Assembly (NCBI GenBank): GCA_030699385.1
Contig: JAUYMY010000081.1
Coordinates: 1 to 64,000, forward strand
DNA length: 64,000 nucleotides
Source of the DNA: Methylobacter sp.
Lineage (GTDB): Bacteria; Pseudomonadota; Gammaproteobacteria; Methylococcales; Methylomonadaceae
Direction: 5' to 3'
The position numbers were made by a program, and so were the translations under genes. Below are positions 34,458 to 46,075 of this stretch, piece by piece (the first letter of the stretch is position 1; each line of letters starts with the position of its first letter). Below the pieces are notes generated by a model, which was given only the letters and a program-made list of their open reading frames with translations, did no database searches and was not told where the DNA came from.

Positions 34458-34520
34458 AGAGTCCACGAAAATCACGAAAATCACGAAAGCCACGAAAATT
34501 TCGTGATTTTCGTGGACTCT
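34458..34520. repeat. Palindromic intergenic repeat, CACGAAA family, downstream of mdh
   Basis: Arms AGAGTCCACGAAAATCACGAA / TTCGTGATTTTCGTGGACTCT (21 bp perfect) flanking further CACGAAA units. Confidence 0.85.
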
Positions 34521-34538
34521 TCTTATCAGGAAATAGCC

Positions 34539-35519
34539 TTATTTGAACAAATGCCTAACCTCGTCCCTTTCTTCTTTTAATTCATCTTCGCTAAGACGCA
34601 TTTTTTGCCGACTGAACTCGTTAATATCCAGTCCCCGGACAATACTCACCTCGCCCTCGACAACGGTGACCGGAAACGAGTAAATCAGACCGGACTCAAT
34701 ACCATAACTGCCGTCCGACAATATCGCCATACTCACCCAATCGCCCGCTTCGGTGCCGAAAATCCAGCTTTTCATCTGACCTATCGCAGCGTTTGCCGCC
34801 GATGCGGCACTGGACTGCCCTCTGGCTTTAATAACTTCTGCGCCCCGTTGCTGAACGAGGGGAATCAATTCATTGACATACCAGTCATTATCAACCAGCG
34901 ACAAGGCGTTTTGCCCTTTGACTTTGGCGTGATGAATATCGGGATATTGCGTGGTCGAATGATTACCCCAAATCGTCATATTTTTCACATCGGCGGGCAA
35001 CACACCGCATTTTTCTGCCAATTGGCTTAACGCACGGTTGTGATCCAACCGCGTCATTGCCGAAAAATTTTCTGACCTTAAATCAGGCGCATTGTTCAAG
35101 GCAATCAGCGCATTGGTATTGGCCGGGTTGCCGGTTACCAAAATTTTAACAGTCCGGCTAGCCACATCATTCAACGCCTTGCCCTGGACTGCAAAAATCT
35201 CCGCATTGACGGCCAACAAATCCTTGCGCTCCATACCCGGGCCGCGTGGCCGCGCACCAACCAAAAAGACATAATCGACATTTTTGAATGCGGCTCTAGG
35301 ATCGTCGGTGACTTCAACACGATGCAGCAACGGGAAGGCGCAATCTTTCAGCTCCATCAGCACGCCTTGCAAGGCGCTCATGGCCGGTGTTATTTCAAGC
35401 AGATGCAGGACGATAGGTTGGTCTGGGCCAAGCAACGCACCGGCCGCTAAGCGAAATAATAACGAATAGCTGATTTGCCCTGCGGCGCCGGTTACAGCAA
35501 TGTGAACGGGTGTTTTCAT
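34539..35519 (-). CDS. mdh: Malate dehydrogenase (NAD)
   Basis: [10 protein letters not shown]-type motif ([21 protein letters not shown]), [34 protein letters not shown]. Confidence 0.96.
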   Translation of the reverse strand: MKTPVHIAVTGAAGQISYSLLFRLAAGALLGPDQPIVLHLLEITPAMSALQGVLMELKDCAFPLLHRVEVTDDPRAAFKNVDYVFLVGARPRGPGMERKDLLAVNAEIFAVQGKALNDVASRTVKILVTGNPANTNALIALNNAPDLRSENFSAMTRLDHNRALSQLAEKCGVLPADVKNMTIWGNHSTTQYPDIHHAKVKGQNALSLVDNDWYVNELIPLVQQRGAEVIKARGQSSAASAANAAIGQMKSWIFGTEAGDWVSMAILSDGSYGIESGLIYSFPVTVVEGEVSIVRGLDINEFSRQKMRLSEDELKEERDEVRHLFK

Positions 35520-35820
35520 TTATTTGTCCTTTAATTTTTTATATTTTTGTCTGCTTATTTGCAATAAGCCACCAAGCTAATCGGAAAATATGACGGCGTC
35601 CCCATTCCCGACCCATAAGCAGTATGCTGGCGATTCCTAACACCCCTGCCGTAAATCTATCCTTCGCAGATAATAGCGAAGATAAGCCCTCATATCAAAA
35701 AAACACGCCAATGCTAACAAGCCGCGCCTAAACAGGAAGCGGGGGCAATTGTTTATCGAGTATAATAAATCGGTTTGATGCCCGTATTTACTAGCAAACT
35801 AATCCATCACGAGTAAGTTA

Positions 35821-36678
35821 ATGAAAAAACTGTTGTTCCAATTTGATACCGACACGCACCCCTCAGTTTTCGATACCGTTGTCGCCTATGATGGCGGCGC
35901 CGATCATGTCATCGGGCATGGCGGATTAACACCGGAAAATATTACCGCTTTGGTAGAAGGCACCATATTTACCCGTGCGCCCAAGGATAAAAAAAATACC
36001 GCCATTTTTGTCGGCGGCAGTGATATGGTGGCAGGGCAAGCCTTATTTATTGCGGTGCAAAAACATTTTTTCCCCGGCTTTCAAGTATCGGTGATGCTCG
36101 ACAGCAACGGCAGCAACACCACCGCCGCTGCCGCTGTTGCCAAAATGGCCTCCAGCAGCACTTTGGCCGGTAAAACCGCCGTCGTACTCGCCGGCACCGG
36201 CCCGGTCGGACAACGCGCCGCCGCCATGCTGGCGATGGAAGGCGCAGAAGTATCCATTACCGGGCGCAAAATAGAGCGCGTCATTCATGCCTGCAACAAT
36301 ATGAAAGCACGTTTTGGCGTAGAACTGACCCCGGTTGAAGCGGTCGATAATGCGGCGCGCGCCAAAGCCATTGAACACGCCCACATCGTTTTCGCCACCG
36401 GCGCGGCCGGCATAGAATTGCTCAGCGCCGAACAATGGCAACACAACAGCCACATTGAAATGATGGCCGACGCCAATGCCACGCCGCCTCTCGGCATCGG
36501 CGGCACCGACGTGATGGACAAAGGCAATTTGCGCAGCGGCAAAATTATCTGGGGCGCTATCGGTTTCGGCTCGTTAAAATTGGCCTTGCACCGCGCCTGT
36601 ATCGCCAAATTGTTTGAAGATAACAAACAGGTTTTTGATGCCGAAAACATCTTTGCGTTGGCCAAGGACATGGCCTGA
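35821..36678 (+). CDS. mtdA: NADP-dependent methylene-H4F/methylene-H4MPT dehydrogenase MtdA
   Basis: MKKLLFQFDTDTHPSVFDTVVAYDGGADHV, MLDSNGSNTTAAAAVAKM, VVLAGTGPVGQRAA. Confidence 0.93.
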   Translation: MKKLLFQFDTDTHPSVFDTVVAYDGGADHVIGHGGLTPENITALVEGTIFTRAPKDKKNTAIFVGGSDMVAGQALFIAVQKHFFPGFQVSVMLDSNGSNTTAAAAVAKMASSSTLAGKTAVVLAGTGPVGQRAAAMLAMEGAEVSITGRKIERVIHACNNMKARFGVELTPVEAVDNAARAKAIEHAHIVFATGAAGIELLSAEQWQHNSHIEMMADANATPPLGIGGTDVMDKGNLRSGKIIWGAIGFGSLKLALHRACIAKLFEDNKQVFDAENIFALAKDMA

Positions 36679-36709
36679 ACCGCCGCAACATTGGGCTATT
36701 GGAGCCTTG

Positions 36710-38017
36710 ATGAGACAAGACGCCCTCAGCATTTTTCAGGCAGGCATAGCGGCTGCCGACCCGTATCGGGCAGTTAAGCGCCATCTTGAGCCAGCGCTGT
36801 TCGACGGTTATGCAAAAGTTCACCTGATCGCATTCGGCAAAGCCGCTTGTGCCATGGCACAAGCGGCGCAAGACATAATTCCGGCCGGCAAGCTGGCGGG
36901 CAAAGGCATAGCGGTCACCAATTATGAAAATGTAAGCAACGTCGATAATGTTGATGTCATCGGCGCAGGGCATCCCTTGCCCGATGCTGCCGGATTGGAA
37001 GCGGCGCAACGGATTGCCGAACGGGTGCAACTGGCACAACAAAATGAACTGGTTTTAGTGTTGGTCAGTGGCGGCGGTTCGGCGCTCATTCCCTATCCTG
37101 CTGGCCAAATCAGCCTGCAGGAAAAAATAGCCACCACCGATTTGCTGCTGGCCTCAGGCGCGACCATTAACCAGATTAACTGTGTGCGCAAACATTTATC
37201 GCACCTCAAAGGCGGTGGTTTGGCTAAGCTTGCGGCTCCCGCCCATTTACACGCGTTCATTTTATCCGATGTGTTAGGCGACGATTTAAGCGCCATTGCC
37301 AGCGGCCCGACTGTAGCTGATGATACGACTTACGCCGATGCAATTGGCGTTTTACAAGCCAAAGGCATTTGGCAGCAAGTGCCTGACACCGCCAGGCAAC
37401 ACCTGCAACAAGGCCAGCTGGGCGCTATCGCCGAAACGCCCAAGCCCGGCGACGACATTTTTAAAGCCACAGGACATACCTTGGTCGGCAGCAACACCAT
37501 CAGCGTCAACGCAATGCTGGAAGCCGCCCGAAAATTGGGTTACGAAACAAATTTGTACAGCGAGCATTTAACCGGCGAGGCCAAAGCAGAAGCCGAAAAA
37601 TGGCTTAGTTACGCCAAAGCATTGCCCGTCAATAAGCCGCTAGCTTTACTGGCAGGCGGCGAAACCACGGTAACCTTAAACGGCAACGGGCGCGGCGGAC
37701 GCAACCAGGAAATGGCGCTGGCGTTTGCGATTGCCGCTGAACAACAGGGCTTAAGCGGTGACTGGGTATTTCTAAGCGGCGGCACCGATGGCCGCGACGG
37801 CCCCACCGATGCGGCTGGCGGCATCGTTGATCCAAATACGCTAAAACGCATGAAGCAAGCGGGTATCAATCCAACTGAACTACTTGAAAATAACGATTCT
37901 TACAGCGCGTTAAAAACATCCGGCGACTTGGTAATGACCGGCGCAACCGGCACCAATGTTGCCGATTTGCAAATCTTGTTGATTCGGCCTTTTTTGAATA
38001 AAAAGGGACACGGATGA
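36710..38017 (+). CDS. Glycerate 2-kinase (MOFRL family); ATG at 36710 preferred over ORF-track start
   Basis: FGKAACAMAQAAQ, VSGGGSALIPYPAGQISL, NGRGGRNQEMALAFAIA, GTDGRDGPTDAAGG. Confidence 0.92.
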   Translation: MRQDALSIFQAGIAAADPYRAVKRHLEPALFDGYAKVHLIAFGKAACAMAQAAQDIIPAGKLAGKGIAVTNYENVSNVDNVDVIGAGHPLPDAAGLEAAQRIAERVQLAQQNELVLVLVSGGGSALIPYPAGQISLQEKIATTDLLLASGATINQINCVRKHLSHLKGGGLAKLAAPAHLHAFILSDVLGDDLSAIASGPTVADDTTYADAIGVLQAKGIWQQVPDTARQHLQQGQLGAIAETPKPGDDIFKATGHTLVGSNTISVNAMLEAARKLGYETNLYSEHLTGEAKAEAEKWLSYAKALPVNKPLALLAGGETTVTLNGNGRGGRNQEMALAFAIAAEQQGLSGDWVFLSGGTDGRDGPTDAAGGIVDPNTLKRMKQAGINPTELLENNDSYSALKTSGDLVMTGATGTNVADLQILLIRPFLNKKGHG

Positions 38018-38120
38018 CACGGATTTAACTGATAGGTACGGATAAAGCGGATTATTTTAGAATCTGCAACCCAAAAAATCCGTGTAAATCCGTCTAATCT
38101 GTACCATCTGTATTCTATTT
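38003..38120. repeat. Intergenic repeat, ACACGGAT/ATCCGTGT family
   Basis: gaataaaaagggACACGGATgACACGGATttaactgata...aaaATCCGTGTaaATCCGTctaATCTGTacc. Confidence 0.75.
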
Positions 38121-38157
38121 AGATCGACCAAATACTATTAATCCAGGAGTAAACACT

Positions 38158-39411
<1,254 letters not shown>

Positions 39412-39418
39412 TGGGTAG

Positions 39419-39446
39419 GTCGGGCAACTGCTTTTCGTTGCCCGAC
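39419..39446. repeat. Short palindrome (GTCGGGCAAC/GTTGCCCGAC) after glyA
   Basis: GTCGGGCAACtgcttttcGTTGCCCGAC. Confidence 0.8.
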
Positions 39447-39481
39447 ATTTTGGATTTGTCCTCAATGCATTTATAAACTTT

Positions 39482-40348
39482 ATGACTAAAAAAGATAAAA
39501 AAACGCTTCTTCTTATGTACATAATGTTTGGTATTGCTTTAGTTGGCGGGGGATTTGCTATATGGTTTTATAGGCACACATTTTGTGAACCTAATATTGA
39601 TTGTCATGCGCTGGTAGATATAGCGAAATGGGGACAAACAGGGGATTTTTTCGGCGGAATCTTAAATCCTTTTTTTACTTTTTGTGGCTTATTTTTTGTC
39701 ATCATAACTATCAATCAAAACCAAAAAGCATTGAGACAAAATGACATAGAATTAAAGAAATCTAGCATGGCTCTACAATCTCAAATTACTACCGCTAAAA
39801 AACAGCAATTTGAAGCGTCATTTTTTCAGTTACTTTCCATGTTTAATGGAGTGGTAAAGGAGCATTTAGTCTTTAACGAAAAAATTCAAGGAACTGAATG
39901 TCCAAAGATGCTGTATGCGTATTTACTTGAAAAACTCCAATACAACGGAGGCGTATCCGACATTAAAGGCATTAATAGAGTGTATGCTGAATTCCATGAG
40001 ATATGTCTTTATAGGCTAACTGGTTATATTGGCACTCTCTACAGCATCATAAAATTTGTTGATGATTGCGACGAGCTATCTGATGAGAACAAAAAATTTT
40101 ACACCAATTTGGTTCGTAGCCAACTCTCTAAATACGAATTGGGCCTGCTGCTTTACATCTGCCTACTTACATCTGATTACGGACAAGGTAAATTTTTACC
40201 GCTGGTTAAAAAATACGACCTTTTAAAATATTTAGATAAGGCTACATTAGCTGATCAAGCCCACTGGAAACTTCTGACGGATGCATTTGCTGATTCCGAA
40301 GCTAATGCTGTAGGTTGGGCTGAATGCAATGAAGCTCAACAGAAATAG
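39482..40348 (+). CDS. Putative phage abortive infection-like membrane protein (putAbiC-like)
   Basis: Two N-terminal TM segments; GDFFGGILNPFFTFCGLFFVIITINQNQKAL...QQFEASFFQLLSMFNGVVKEH...YIGTLYSIIKFVD. Confidence 0.72.
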   Translation: MTKKDKKTLLLMYIMFGIALVGGGFAIWFYRHTFCEPNIDCHALVDIAKWGQTGDFFGGILNPFFTFCGLFFVIITINQNQKALRQNDIELKKSSMALQSQITTAKKQQFEASFFQLLSMFNGVVKEHLVFNEKIQGTECPKMLYAYLLEKLQYNGGVSDIKGINRVYAEFHEICLYRLTGYIGTLYSIIKFVDDCDELSDENKKFYTNLVRSQLSKYELGLLLYICLLTSDYGQGKFLPLVKKYDLLKYLDKATLADQAHWKLLTDAFADSEANAVGWAECNEAQQK

Positions 40349-40389
40349 ACAAAAAACGTTGGGCTTCGCGCCTCAGTCCAAGCTACAAG
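40310..40389. repeat. Imperfect palindromic repeat overlapping the 3' end of the putAbiC-like gene
   Basis: GTAGGTTGGGCTGAATGCAATGAAGCTCAAC ... GTTGGGCTTCGCGCCTCAGTCCAAGCTAC. Confidence 0.8.
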
Positions 40390-40403
40390 CTGGGAACAAT
40401 TTA

Positions 40404-40733
40404 ATGACACATTCTATTGAAGAAATAACGGCAAAAGTCAGCGCGCTTCCTGAGCCTATGCAGCAAGAAGTGTTCGATTTTGTTGAGTTTATGCAGGCTA
40501 AGGTTTCTCGCCAAAAATTGTCGTCAAGCCATGAAGCAGCCTTGTTAAGCGAACAAGCATTAGCTACCGACTGGAATCGATCTGAAGAGGATGAGGCATG
40601 GATGACTATCGATGATACTGAGTTAAAGCCAGCTAACAAACGTCGCACTCCTCCACAGCAATTTGCAGGACAAGTAAAGGAATTAGATGATGTAATGACC
40701 TTTATTCCAGCAGTTGATAAGGGACTGAATTAG
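40404..40733 (+). CDS. DUF2281-like (antitoxin-type) protein
   Basis: MTHSIEEITAKVSALPEPMQQEVFDFVEFMQAKVS; ATG at 40404 preferred. Confidence 0.65.
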   Translation: MTHSIEEITAKVSALPEPMQQEVFDFVEFMQAKVSRQKLSSSHEAALLSEQALATDWNRSEEDEAWMTIDDTELKPANKRRTPPQQFAGQVKELDDVMTFIPAVDKGLN

Positions 40734-40805
40734 ATGAACACTTGCTCGTCCATAATTAGTCGTTAAACAAATACCAAAATTCAACCAACTTTTTAAAAAT
40801 CAAAC

Positions 40806-42479
40806 ATGTCAGACATAGAAATCGCCCAACAAGCCAACATGAAACCGATTATCGGTTTGGCGAAAGAACACTACGGCATCGACGCCGAACACTTAGACCC
40901 ACACGGCCACTACAAAGCCAAATTGTCGCTGGAATACATTAATAGCCTATCCGACAAACAAGACGGCAAGCTGATTCTAGTGACTGCGATCAGCCCGACC
41001 CCGGCCGGCGAAGGAAAAACCACCACCACAGTGGGCCTCGGCGATGCGATGAACCGCATCGGCAAACTTACCATCATGTGCCTGCGCGAACCGTCATTAG
41101 GCCCGTGCTTCGGCATGAAAGGCGGCGCGGCGGGCGGCGGTTACTCGCAAGTGGTGCCGATGGAAGACATCAACCTGCATTTTACCGGCGATTTTCATGC
41201 CATCGGCGTCGCGCACAACCTGCTGTCGGCGTTGATCGACAACCATATCAATCACGGCAACGAGCTGGACATCGACCCACGGCGCATACAATGGAAACGC
41301 GTGGTTGACATGAACGACCGCGCCCTGCGCAACATCGTGGTCGGCATGGGTGGCGCGGCCAACGGTTATTTGCGCGAAGACGGTTACGACATTGTGGTCG
41401 CATCCGAAGTCATGGCAATTTTATGTCTGGCGACCAGCCGGGCAGACCTTAAAGAACGGCTGGGGCGTATCGTCATCGGCTATAAAACCGATAGAATCAC
41501 GCCGGTTTATGCCCGCGACCTGAACGCGCAAGGCTCGATGGCAGCACTGTTAAAAGATGCGATAAACCCTAATCTGGTGCAAACACTGGAAAACAATATC
41601 GCGATTATTCACGGCGGCCCCTTCGCCAATATCGCCCACGGCTGTAACACCGTAACCGCCACCAAAACCGCGCTGAAACTGGCCGATTATGTGGTCACCG
41701 AAGCGGGTTTCGGCGCCGACTTGGGCGCGGAAAAATTTATTGACATCAAATGCCGCATGGCGGGACTTAAACCCTCCGCCGTGGTGTTGGTGGCGACAGT
41801 CAGGGCGCTCAAATTCCACGGCGGCGTGGCCAAAGAAGCCTTAAACCAGGAAAATCTGGCGGCTCTGGAACAAGGCTTTGTCAATTTGGAACGGCATTAC
41901 CACAACATTACTGAGCATTACGGCCTGCCGTGCGTGGTCTGCGTCAACCATTTCACCCTCGATACCGAAGCCGAGATTGCCTTGATCGAACAAAAATGCG
42001 CCGCGTTGGGCGCGACGTGCATCGTTTCCAAACATTGGGCAAAAGGCGGTGCAGGTGCTGAAACATTGGCCCATGCGGTCAGCGGCATTGTTGACCAGCG
42101 CGAACCCACATTTAACTACGTCTACGATGAAAACCTGAGCCTTTGGGGGAAAATCGAAGCCATTGCGACCAAGCTATACGGCGCCGGCAGCGTCACAGCC
42201 AGCGCCAAAATCAAAGCGCAATTGGCGACATGGGATGCCGATTACGGCACCTTTCCGATTTGCATGGCAAAAACTCAAATGTCGTTTTCGACCAACCCAA
42301 ATGCCAGAGGCGCACCTTCCGGCCATGTTGTCGAAATCAGCGATGTTAAATTGGCAAACGGCGCCGGCTTTATTGTCGCGATTGCCGGTGATATGATGAC
42401 CATGCCGGGCTTACCTAAAGTGCCTGCTGCGGAAAGAATTGATATTGATAATGACGGCAAAATCACCGGATTATTTTAA
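40806..42479 (+). CDS. ftfL: Formate-tetrahydrofolate ligase
   Basis: [67 protein letters not shown]. Confidence 0.97.
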   Translation: MSDIEIAQQANMKPIIGLAKEHYGIDAEHLDPHGHYKAKLSLEYINSLSDKQDGKLILVTAISPTPAGEGKTTTTVGLGDAMNRIGKLTIMCLREPSLGPCFGMKGGAAGGGYSQVVPMEDINLHFTGDFHAIGVAHNLLSALIDNHINHGNELDIDPRRIQWKRVVDMNDRALRNIVVGMGGAANGYLREDGYDIVVASEVMAILCLATSRADLKERLGRIVIGYKTDRITPVYARDLNAQGSMAALLKDAINPNLVQTLENNIAIIHGGPFANIAHGCNTVTATKTALKLADYVVTEAGFGADLGAEKFIDIKCRMAGLKPSAVVLVATVRALKFHGGVAKEALNQENLAALEQGFVNLERHYHNITEHYGLPCVVCVNHFTLDTEAEIALIEQKCAALGATCIVSKHWAKGGAGAETLAHAVSGIVDQREPTFNYVYDENLSLWGKIEAIATKLYGAGSVTASAKIKAQLATWDADYGTFPICMAKTQMSFSTNPNARGAPSGHVVEISDVKLANGAGFIVAIAGDMMTMPGLPKVPAAERIDIDNDGKITGLF

Positions 42480-42529
42480 CCATAATAGGGTTCAACTTAT
42501 TAGCCCTTGCTTTTATCCAAGGTAACAAC

Positions 42530-43459
42530 ATGACAAAGCAAAAATTTCGACTCGTGACTCGCAGTGATTTTGACGGCTTAATCTGCGCGGTTTTATTAAA
42601 AGAACTGGACTTGATTGACGACATTAAATTCGTCCATCCAAAAGATATGCAAGACGGCATTATCGAAATCAACGACCACGACATCACCACGAATTTGCCT
42701 TATGTCAAAGGCGTGCATCTGGCGTTCGACCATCATTTGAGCGAAACCATTCGCAACGAAAAAGCCGAAAACCATATTATAGACCCGGACGCGCCTTCCG
42801 CCGCCCGCGTGGTTTATGATTATTACGGCGGTGCAACCCGCTTTCCGGCCGACTGGAACGAAATGATGGCGGCGGTCGATAAAGGCGATGCGGCACAATT
42901 CAACCGCGAAGAAATCTTGAATCCCGATGGCTGGGTACTGATGAATTTCCTGATGGATGCGCGTACCGGTTTGGGGCGGTTCCGCGACTTTACCGTGTCC
43001 AATTATCAGTTAATGATGAACCTGATTGATTACTGCAAAAATCATAGCATTGATGACATCCTGCAACTACCCGACGTTCAGGAACGGGTCAAGCTGTTTA
43101 AGGAACACGAAGCGGCGGCCAAAGAACAAATCCAACGCTGCTCAACCGTACACAAGAATCTGGTGGTCTTGGATTTACGCAAGGAAGAAACCATCTACGC
43201 AGTCAATCGCTTCATGATTTACGCCTTGTATCCCGACTGCAATATTTCCATCCATGTGATGTGGGGCGTCAAGCAGCAAAATACCGTGTTCGCAATCGGC
43301 AAATCCATTTTAAACCGCAGTTCCAACACCAATGTCGGCGAACTCTGCCTAAGCTATAACGGCGGCGGACATCTGAACGCAGGCACCTGCCAAGTTGCCA
43401 ACCAGGACAGCGAACTGCATTTAAAAGCGATTATTGCAAAAATCAACCAAGACGGTTGA
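42530..43459 (+). CDS. DHH-family phosphoesterase (exopolyphosphatase-like)
   Basis: VTRSDFDGLICAVLL; AFDHHLSETI; GGGHLNAGTCQV. Confidence 0.85.
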   Translation: MTKQKFRLVTRSDFDGLICAVLLKELDLIDDIKFVHPKDMQDGIIEINDHDITTNLPYVKGVHLAFDHHLSETIRNEKAENHIIDPDAPSAARVVYDYYGGATRFPADWNEMMAAVDKGDAAQFNREEILNPDGWVLMNFLMDARTGLGRFRDFTVSNYQLMMNLIDYCKNHSIDDILQLPDVQERVKLFKEHEAAAKEQIQRCSTVHKNLVVLDLRKEETIYAVNRFMIYALYPDCNISIHVMWGVKQQNTVFAIGKSILNRSSNTNVGELCLSYNGGGHLNAGTCQVANQDSELHLKAIIAKINQDG

Positions 43460-43573
43460 TTGCTATCTGTAGTCATTTAGCGCTCTCGCCAAGGTGTATT
43501 CATATGCCTTGGCGTAGCGCTATCAACCAATGTTAAAGCGTAACTACTCAGCTCTATGCTAAATAATGATTAA

Positions 43574-43674
43574 ATGGAACACGGATAGGACGGATTTACA
43601 CAGATTTTTTAAAAATCTGTTGTGCTTTTAATCAGTTATTATCCTTTTCATCAGTGCCATCCGCGTCCTAAAAA
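43574..43674. repeat. Intergenic repeat, ACACGGAT/ATCCGTGT family
   Basis: GGAACACGGATaggaCGGATTTACACAGATTTTTTAAAAATCTGT...ATCAGTGCCATCCGCGTCCTA. Confidence 0.75.
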
Positions 43675-43680
43675 TATAGC

Positions 43681-43782
43681 ATTCAATTTAGCTCAGGCAC
43701 TCCCATTGAAATGATTGCCAAAGTAACCAGCTTATCAGCATCAGACATTAAACAGCTTCTACAAGAATCGATTAAGCAGTAA
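43681..43782 (+). pseudogene. Remnant resembling the C-terminal tail of Rpn/PD-(D/E)XK transposase-like nucleases
   Basis: Open frame ...SGTPIEMIAKVTSLSASDIKQLLQESIKQ*. Confidence 0.35.
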
Positions 43783-43842
43783 TTTTTCGATAGATTATAG
43801 GGAACGCAACGCCCATTAATAAATAGCCGACAAACAAATTAC

Positions 43843-43877
43843 CACCACGAAAAATGAAACTTCGCCCTTTCGTGGTG
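43843..43877. repeat. Palindromic intergenic repeat, CACGAAA family
   Basis: CACCACGAAAaatgaaacttcgccCTTTCGTGGTG. Confidence 0.75.
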
Positions 43878-43948
43878 AAAAAATGTTTTCAATAACCCCT
43901 GTTAAATAAGCAATCCTTAAAAAACACCTTCATCTCAAGCAATCAACT

Positions 43949-44716
43949 ATGAAAGCGATTATTCTTGCCGGCGGATTAGGCTCACGGCTCAGTGAAGAAA
44001 CGTCAATCCGGCCTAAACCGATGATTGAAATTGGCGGCAAGCCGATACTCTGGCATATTATGAAAACCTACTCAGCCCACGGTATCCATGACTTTGTCAT
44101 TTGCTGCGGCTATAAAGGCTATGTCATTAAGGAATATTTCGCCAATTACTTTTTGCACATGTCCGATGTGACCTTCGACATGCGCCATAACAAGATGGAA
44201 GTGCATCAACAACATGCGGAACCCTGGCGCGTGACCTTGGTTGATACCGGCGACGATACCATGACCGGCGGGCGCATTAAGCGTGTTGCCGACTATGTAA
44301 AAGGCGAGGATTTTTGCTGCACTTACGGCGATGGCATCGGCGATGTCAATATCACCCAACTCATTGAATTTCATAAGCAACAAGGCAAATTAGCGACCTT
44401 AACCGCAACGCAGCCGCCGGGGCGCTTTGGCGCGCTTAACCTGAACGGGAACAATGTCGTTAGCTTTCAGGAAAAACCCCAAGGCGATGGCGGTTGGGTT
44501 AACGGCGGTTTTTTTGTGCTCTCGCCCAAGGTGCTTGATTATATTGATAATGACCACACCGTTTGGGAGCGCGAACCGATGGAACAATTGGCCAGAGACG
44601 GGCAAATGTCCGCTTATTTCCATGCCGGTTTTTGGCAGCCTATGGATACCTTGCGCGATAAAATTCACCTCGAAACATTATGGGCTGACGGCAAAGCGCC
44701 GTGGAATGTATGGTAA
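43949..44716 (+). CDS. rfbF: Glucose-1-phosphate cytidylyltransferase
   Basis: [58 protein letters not shown]. Confidence 0.96.
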   Translation: MKAIILAGGLGSRLSEETSIRPKPMIEIGGKPILWHIMKTYSAHGIHDFVICCGYKGYVIKEYFANYFLHMSDVTFDMRHNKMEVHQQHAEPWRVTLVDTGDDTMTGGRIKRVADYVKGEDFCCTYGDGIGDVNITQLIEFHKQQGKLATLTATQPPGRFGALNLNGNNVVSFQEKPQGDGGWVNGGFFVLSPKVLDYIDNDHTVWEREPMEQLARDGQMSAYFHAGFWQPMDTLRDKIHLETLWADGKAPWNVW

Positions 44717-45843
44717 CGCCATCGTTCTGGGCCGATAAAACCGTCTTGCTAACCGGCCACACCGGTTTTAAAGGCAGCTGGCTGTCTTTATGGCTACAAA
44801 CGCTGGGCGCCAACGTCATCGGCTACGCACTGGCCGCGCCCACCCATCCGAGTTTGTTTGCCGCCGCTCATGTCGCTGAAGGCATGGTCAGCATCGAATC
44901 GGACATCCGCGATTTTGCCGCGCTGGCAGCCGTATTTAAAAAATATCAACCCGAAATCGTCATCCATATGGCCGCCCAGCCATTGGTGCGCTATTCCTAC
45001 GCCAACCCGATAGAAACCTATTCCACCAACGTCATGGGCACGGTGCATCTGCTGGAAGCGGCAAGGCTAACCGGCAGCGTGCGCGCTATCGTCAATGTCA
45101 CCAGCGACAAATGCTACGAGAACCGCGAATGGGCCTGGGGTTACCGCGAAAACGAAGCAATGGGCGGCTATGACCCTTACAGCAACAGCAAAGGTTGCGC
45201 TGAACTGGTGGCATCGGCTTACCGCAGTTCCTATTTTAATCCCGATAACTTCAACGACCACGGCGTGGCGCTGGCTTCAGCCCGGGCCGGTAACGTCATC
45301 GGCGGTGGCGATTGGGCGGAAGACCGGCTGATTCCCGACATCATGCGCGCCATCATACAAGGCACAGCGGTCACTATCCGTAACCCGCACGCCATTAGAC
45401 CTTGGCAACACGTGCTGGAACCACTGTCCGGTTATTTGTTGTTAGCTCAAAAACTTTATCAACAAGGCGCAGTTTATGGCGAAGGCTGGAATTTCGGCCC
45501 GAACGATGAAGATGCCAAACCGGTAGCGTGGATAGTCGACCGTTTAACCCAAAGCTGGGGCGAAGGTGCCAGCTGGATACAGGATGACGGCGACCATCCC
45601 CATGAAGCGCATTATTTGAAACTCGATTGTTCAAAAGCCAAAATGCGTTTAAATTGGCGCCCGCGCTGGCCTCTTGATGAAACACTGGCACTGATTGTCG
45701 ACTGGCACCGCGCCCACCAACGGGGTGAAAATATGCGTGATGTTTCGTTGGCTCAGATTCAGCGTTATGTGCTCGCCATGAACGGCGCCGAACAATCAGC
45801 AGTTAATTCATTGCTACCCGAACAGTCAAAATTGGAGATTTAA
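44710..45843 (+). CDS. rfbG: CDP-glucose 4,6-dehydratase
   Basis: [72 protein letters not shown]. Confidence 0.95.
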   Translation: MVTPSFWADKTVLLTGHTGFKGSWLSLWLQTLGANVIGYALAAPTHPSLFAAAHVAEGMVSIESDIRDFAALAAVFKKYQPEIVIHMAAQPLVRYSYANPIETYSTNVMGTVHLLEAARLTGSVRAIVNVTSDKCYENREWAWGYRENEAMGGYDPYSNSKGCAELVASAYRSSYFNPDNFNDHGVALASARAGNVIGGGDWAEDRLIPDIMRAIIQGTAVTIRNPHAIRPWQHVLEPLSGYLLLAQKLYQQGAVYGEGWNFGPNDEDAKPVAWIVDRLTQSWGEGASWIQDDGDHPHEAHYLKLDCSKAKMRLNWRPRWPLDETLALIVDWHRAHQRGENMRDVSLAQIQRYVLAMNGAEQSAVNSLLPEQSKLEI

Positions 45844-45844
45844 C

Positions 45845-46075
45845 ATGCAGGCAATTACTCGCATAGAAACAGTTGACGAGAGTGGGCATATACACCTGCA
45901 ACTCGAAAAATTGGCCGGTGCCAAGGTGCGGATTACCATCGAAAATCTCGATACCGGTCATGCTCAGACAGCGATACCCGCTGAAAGCCTGGCTTTAGCC
46001 AAAATGCAGGAACAAACCGGGTTCGCCACACATATTTTAGGAGCGGCAGCCGAGGACGTGTGGAATGACGTGTGA
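45845..46075 (+). CDS. Putative antitoxin paired with the downstream MazF-like domain
   Basis: 76-aa [38 protein letters not shown]; overlaps next ORF by 11 nt. Confidence 0.6.
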   Translation: MQAITRIETVDESGHIHLQLEKLAGAKVRITIENLDTGHAQTAIPAESLALAKMQEQTGFATHILGAAAEDVWNDV

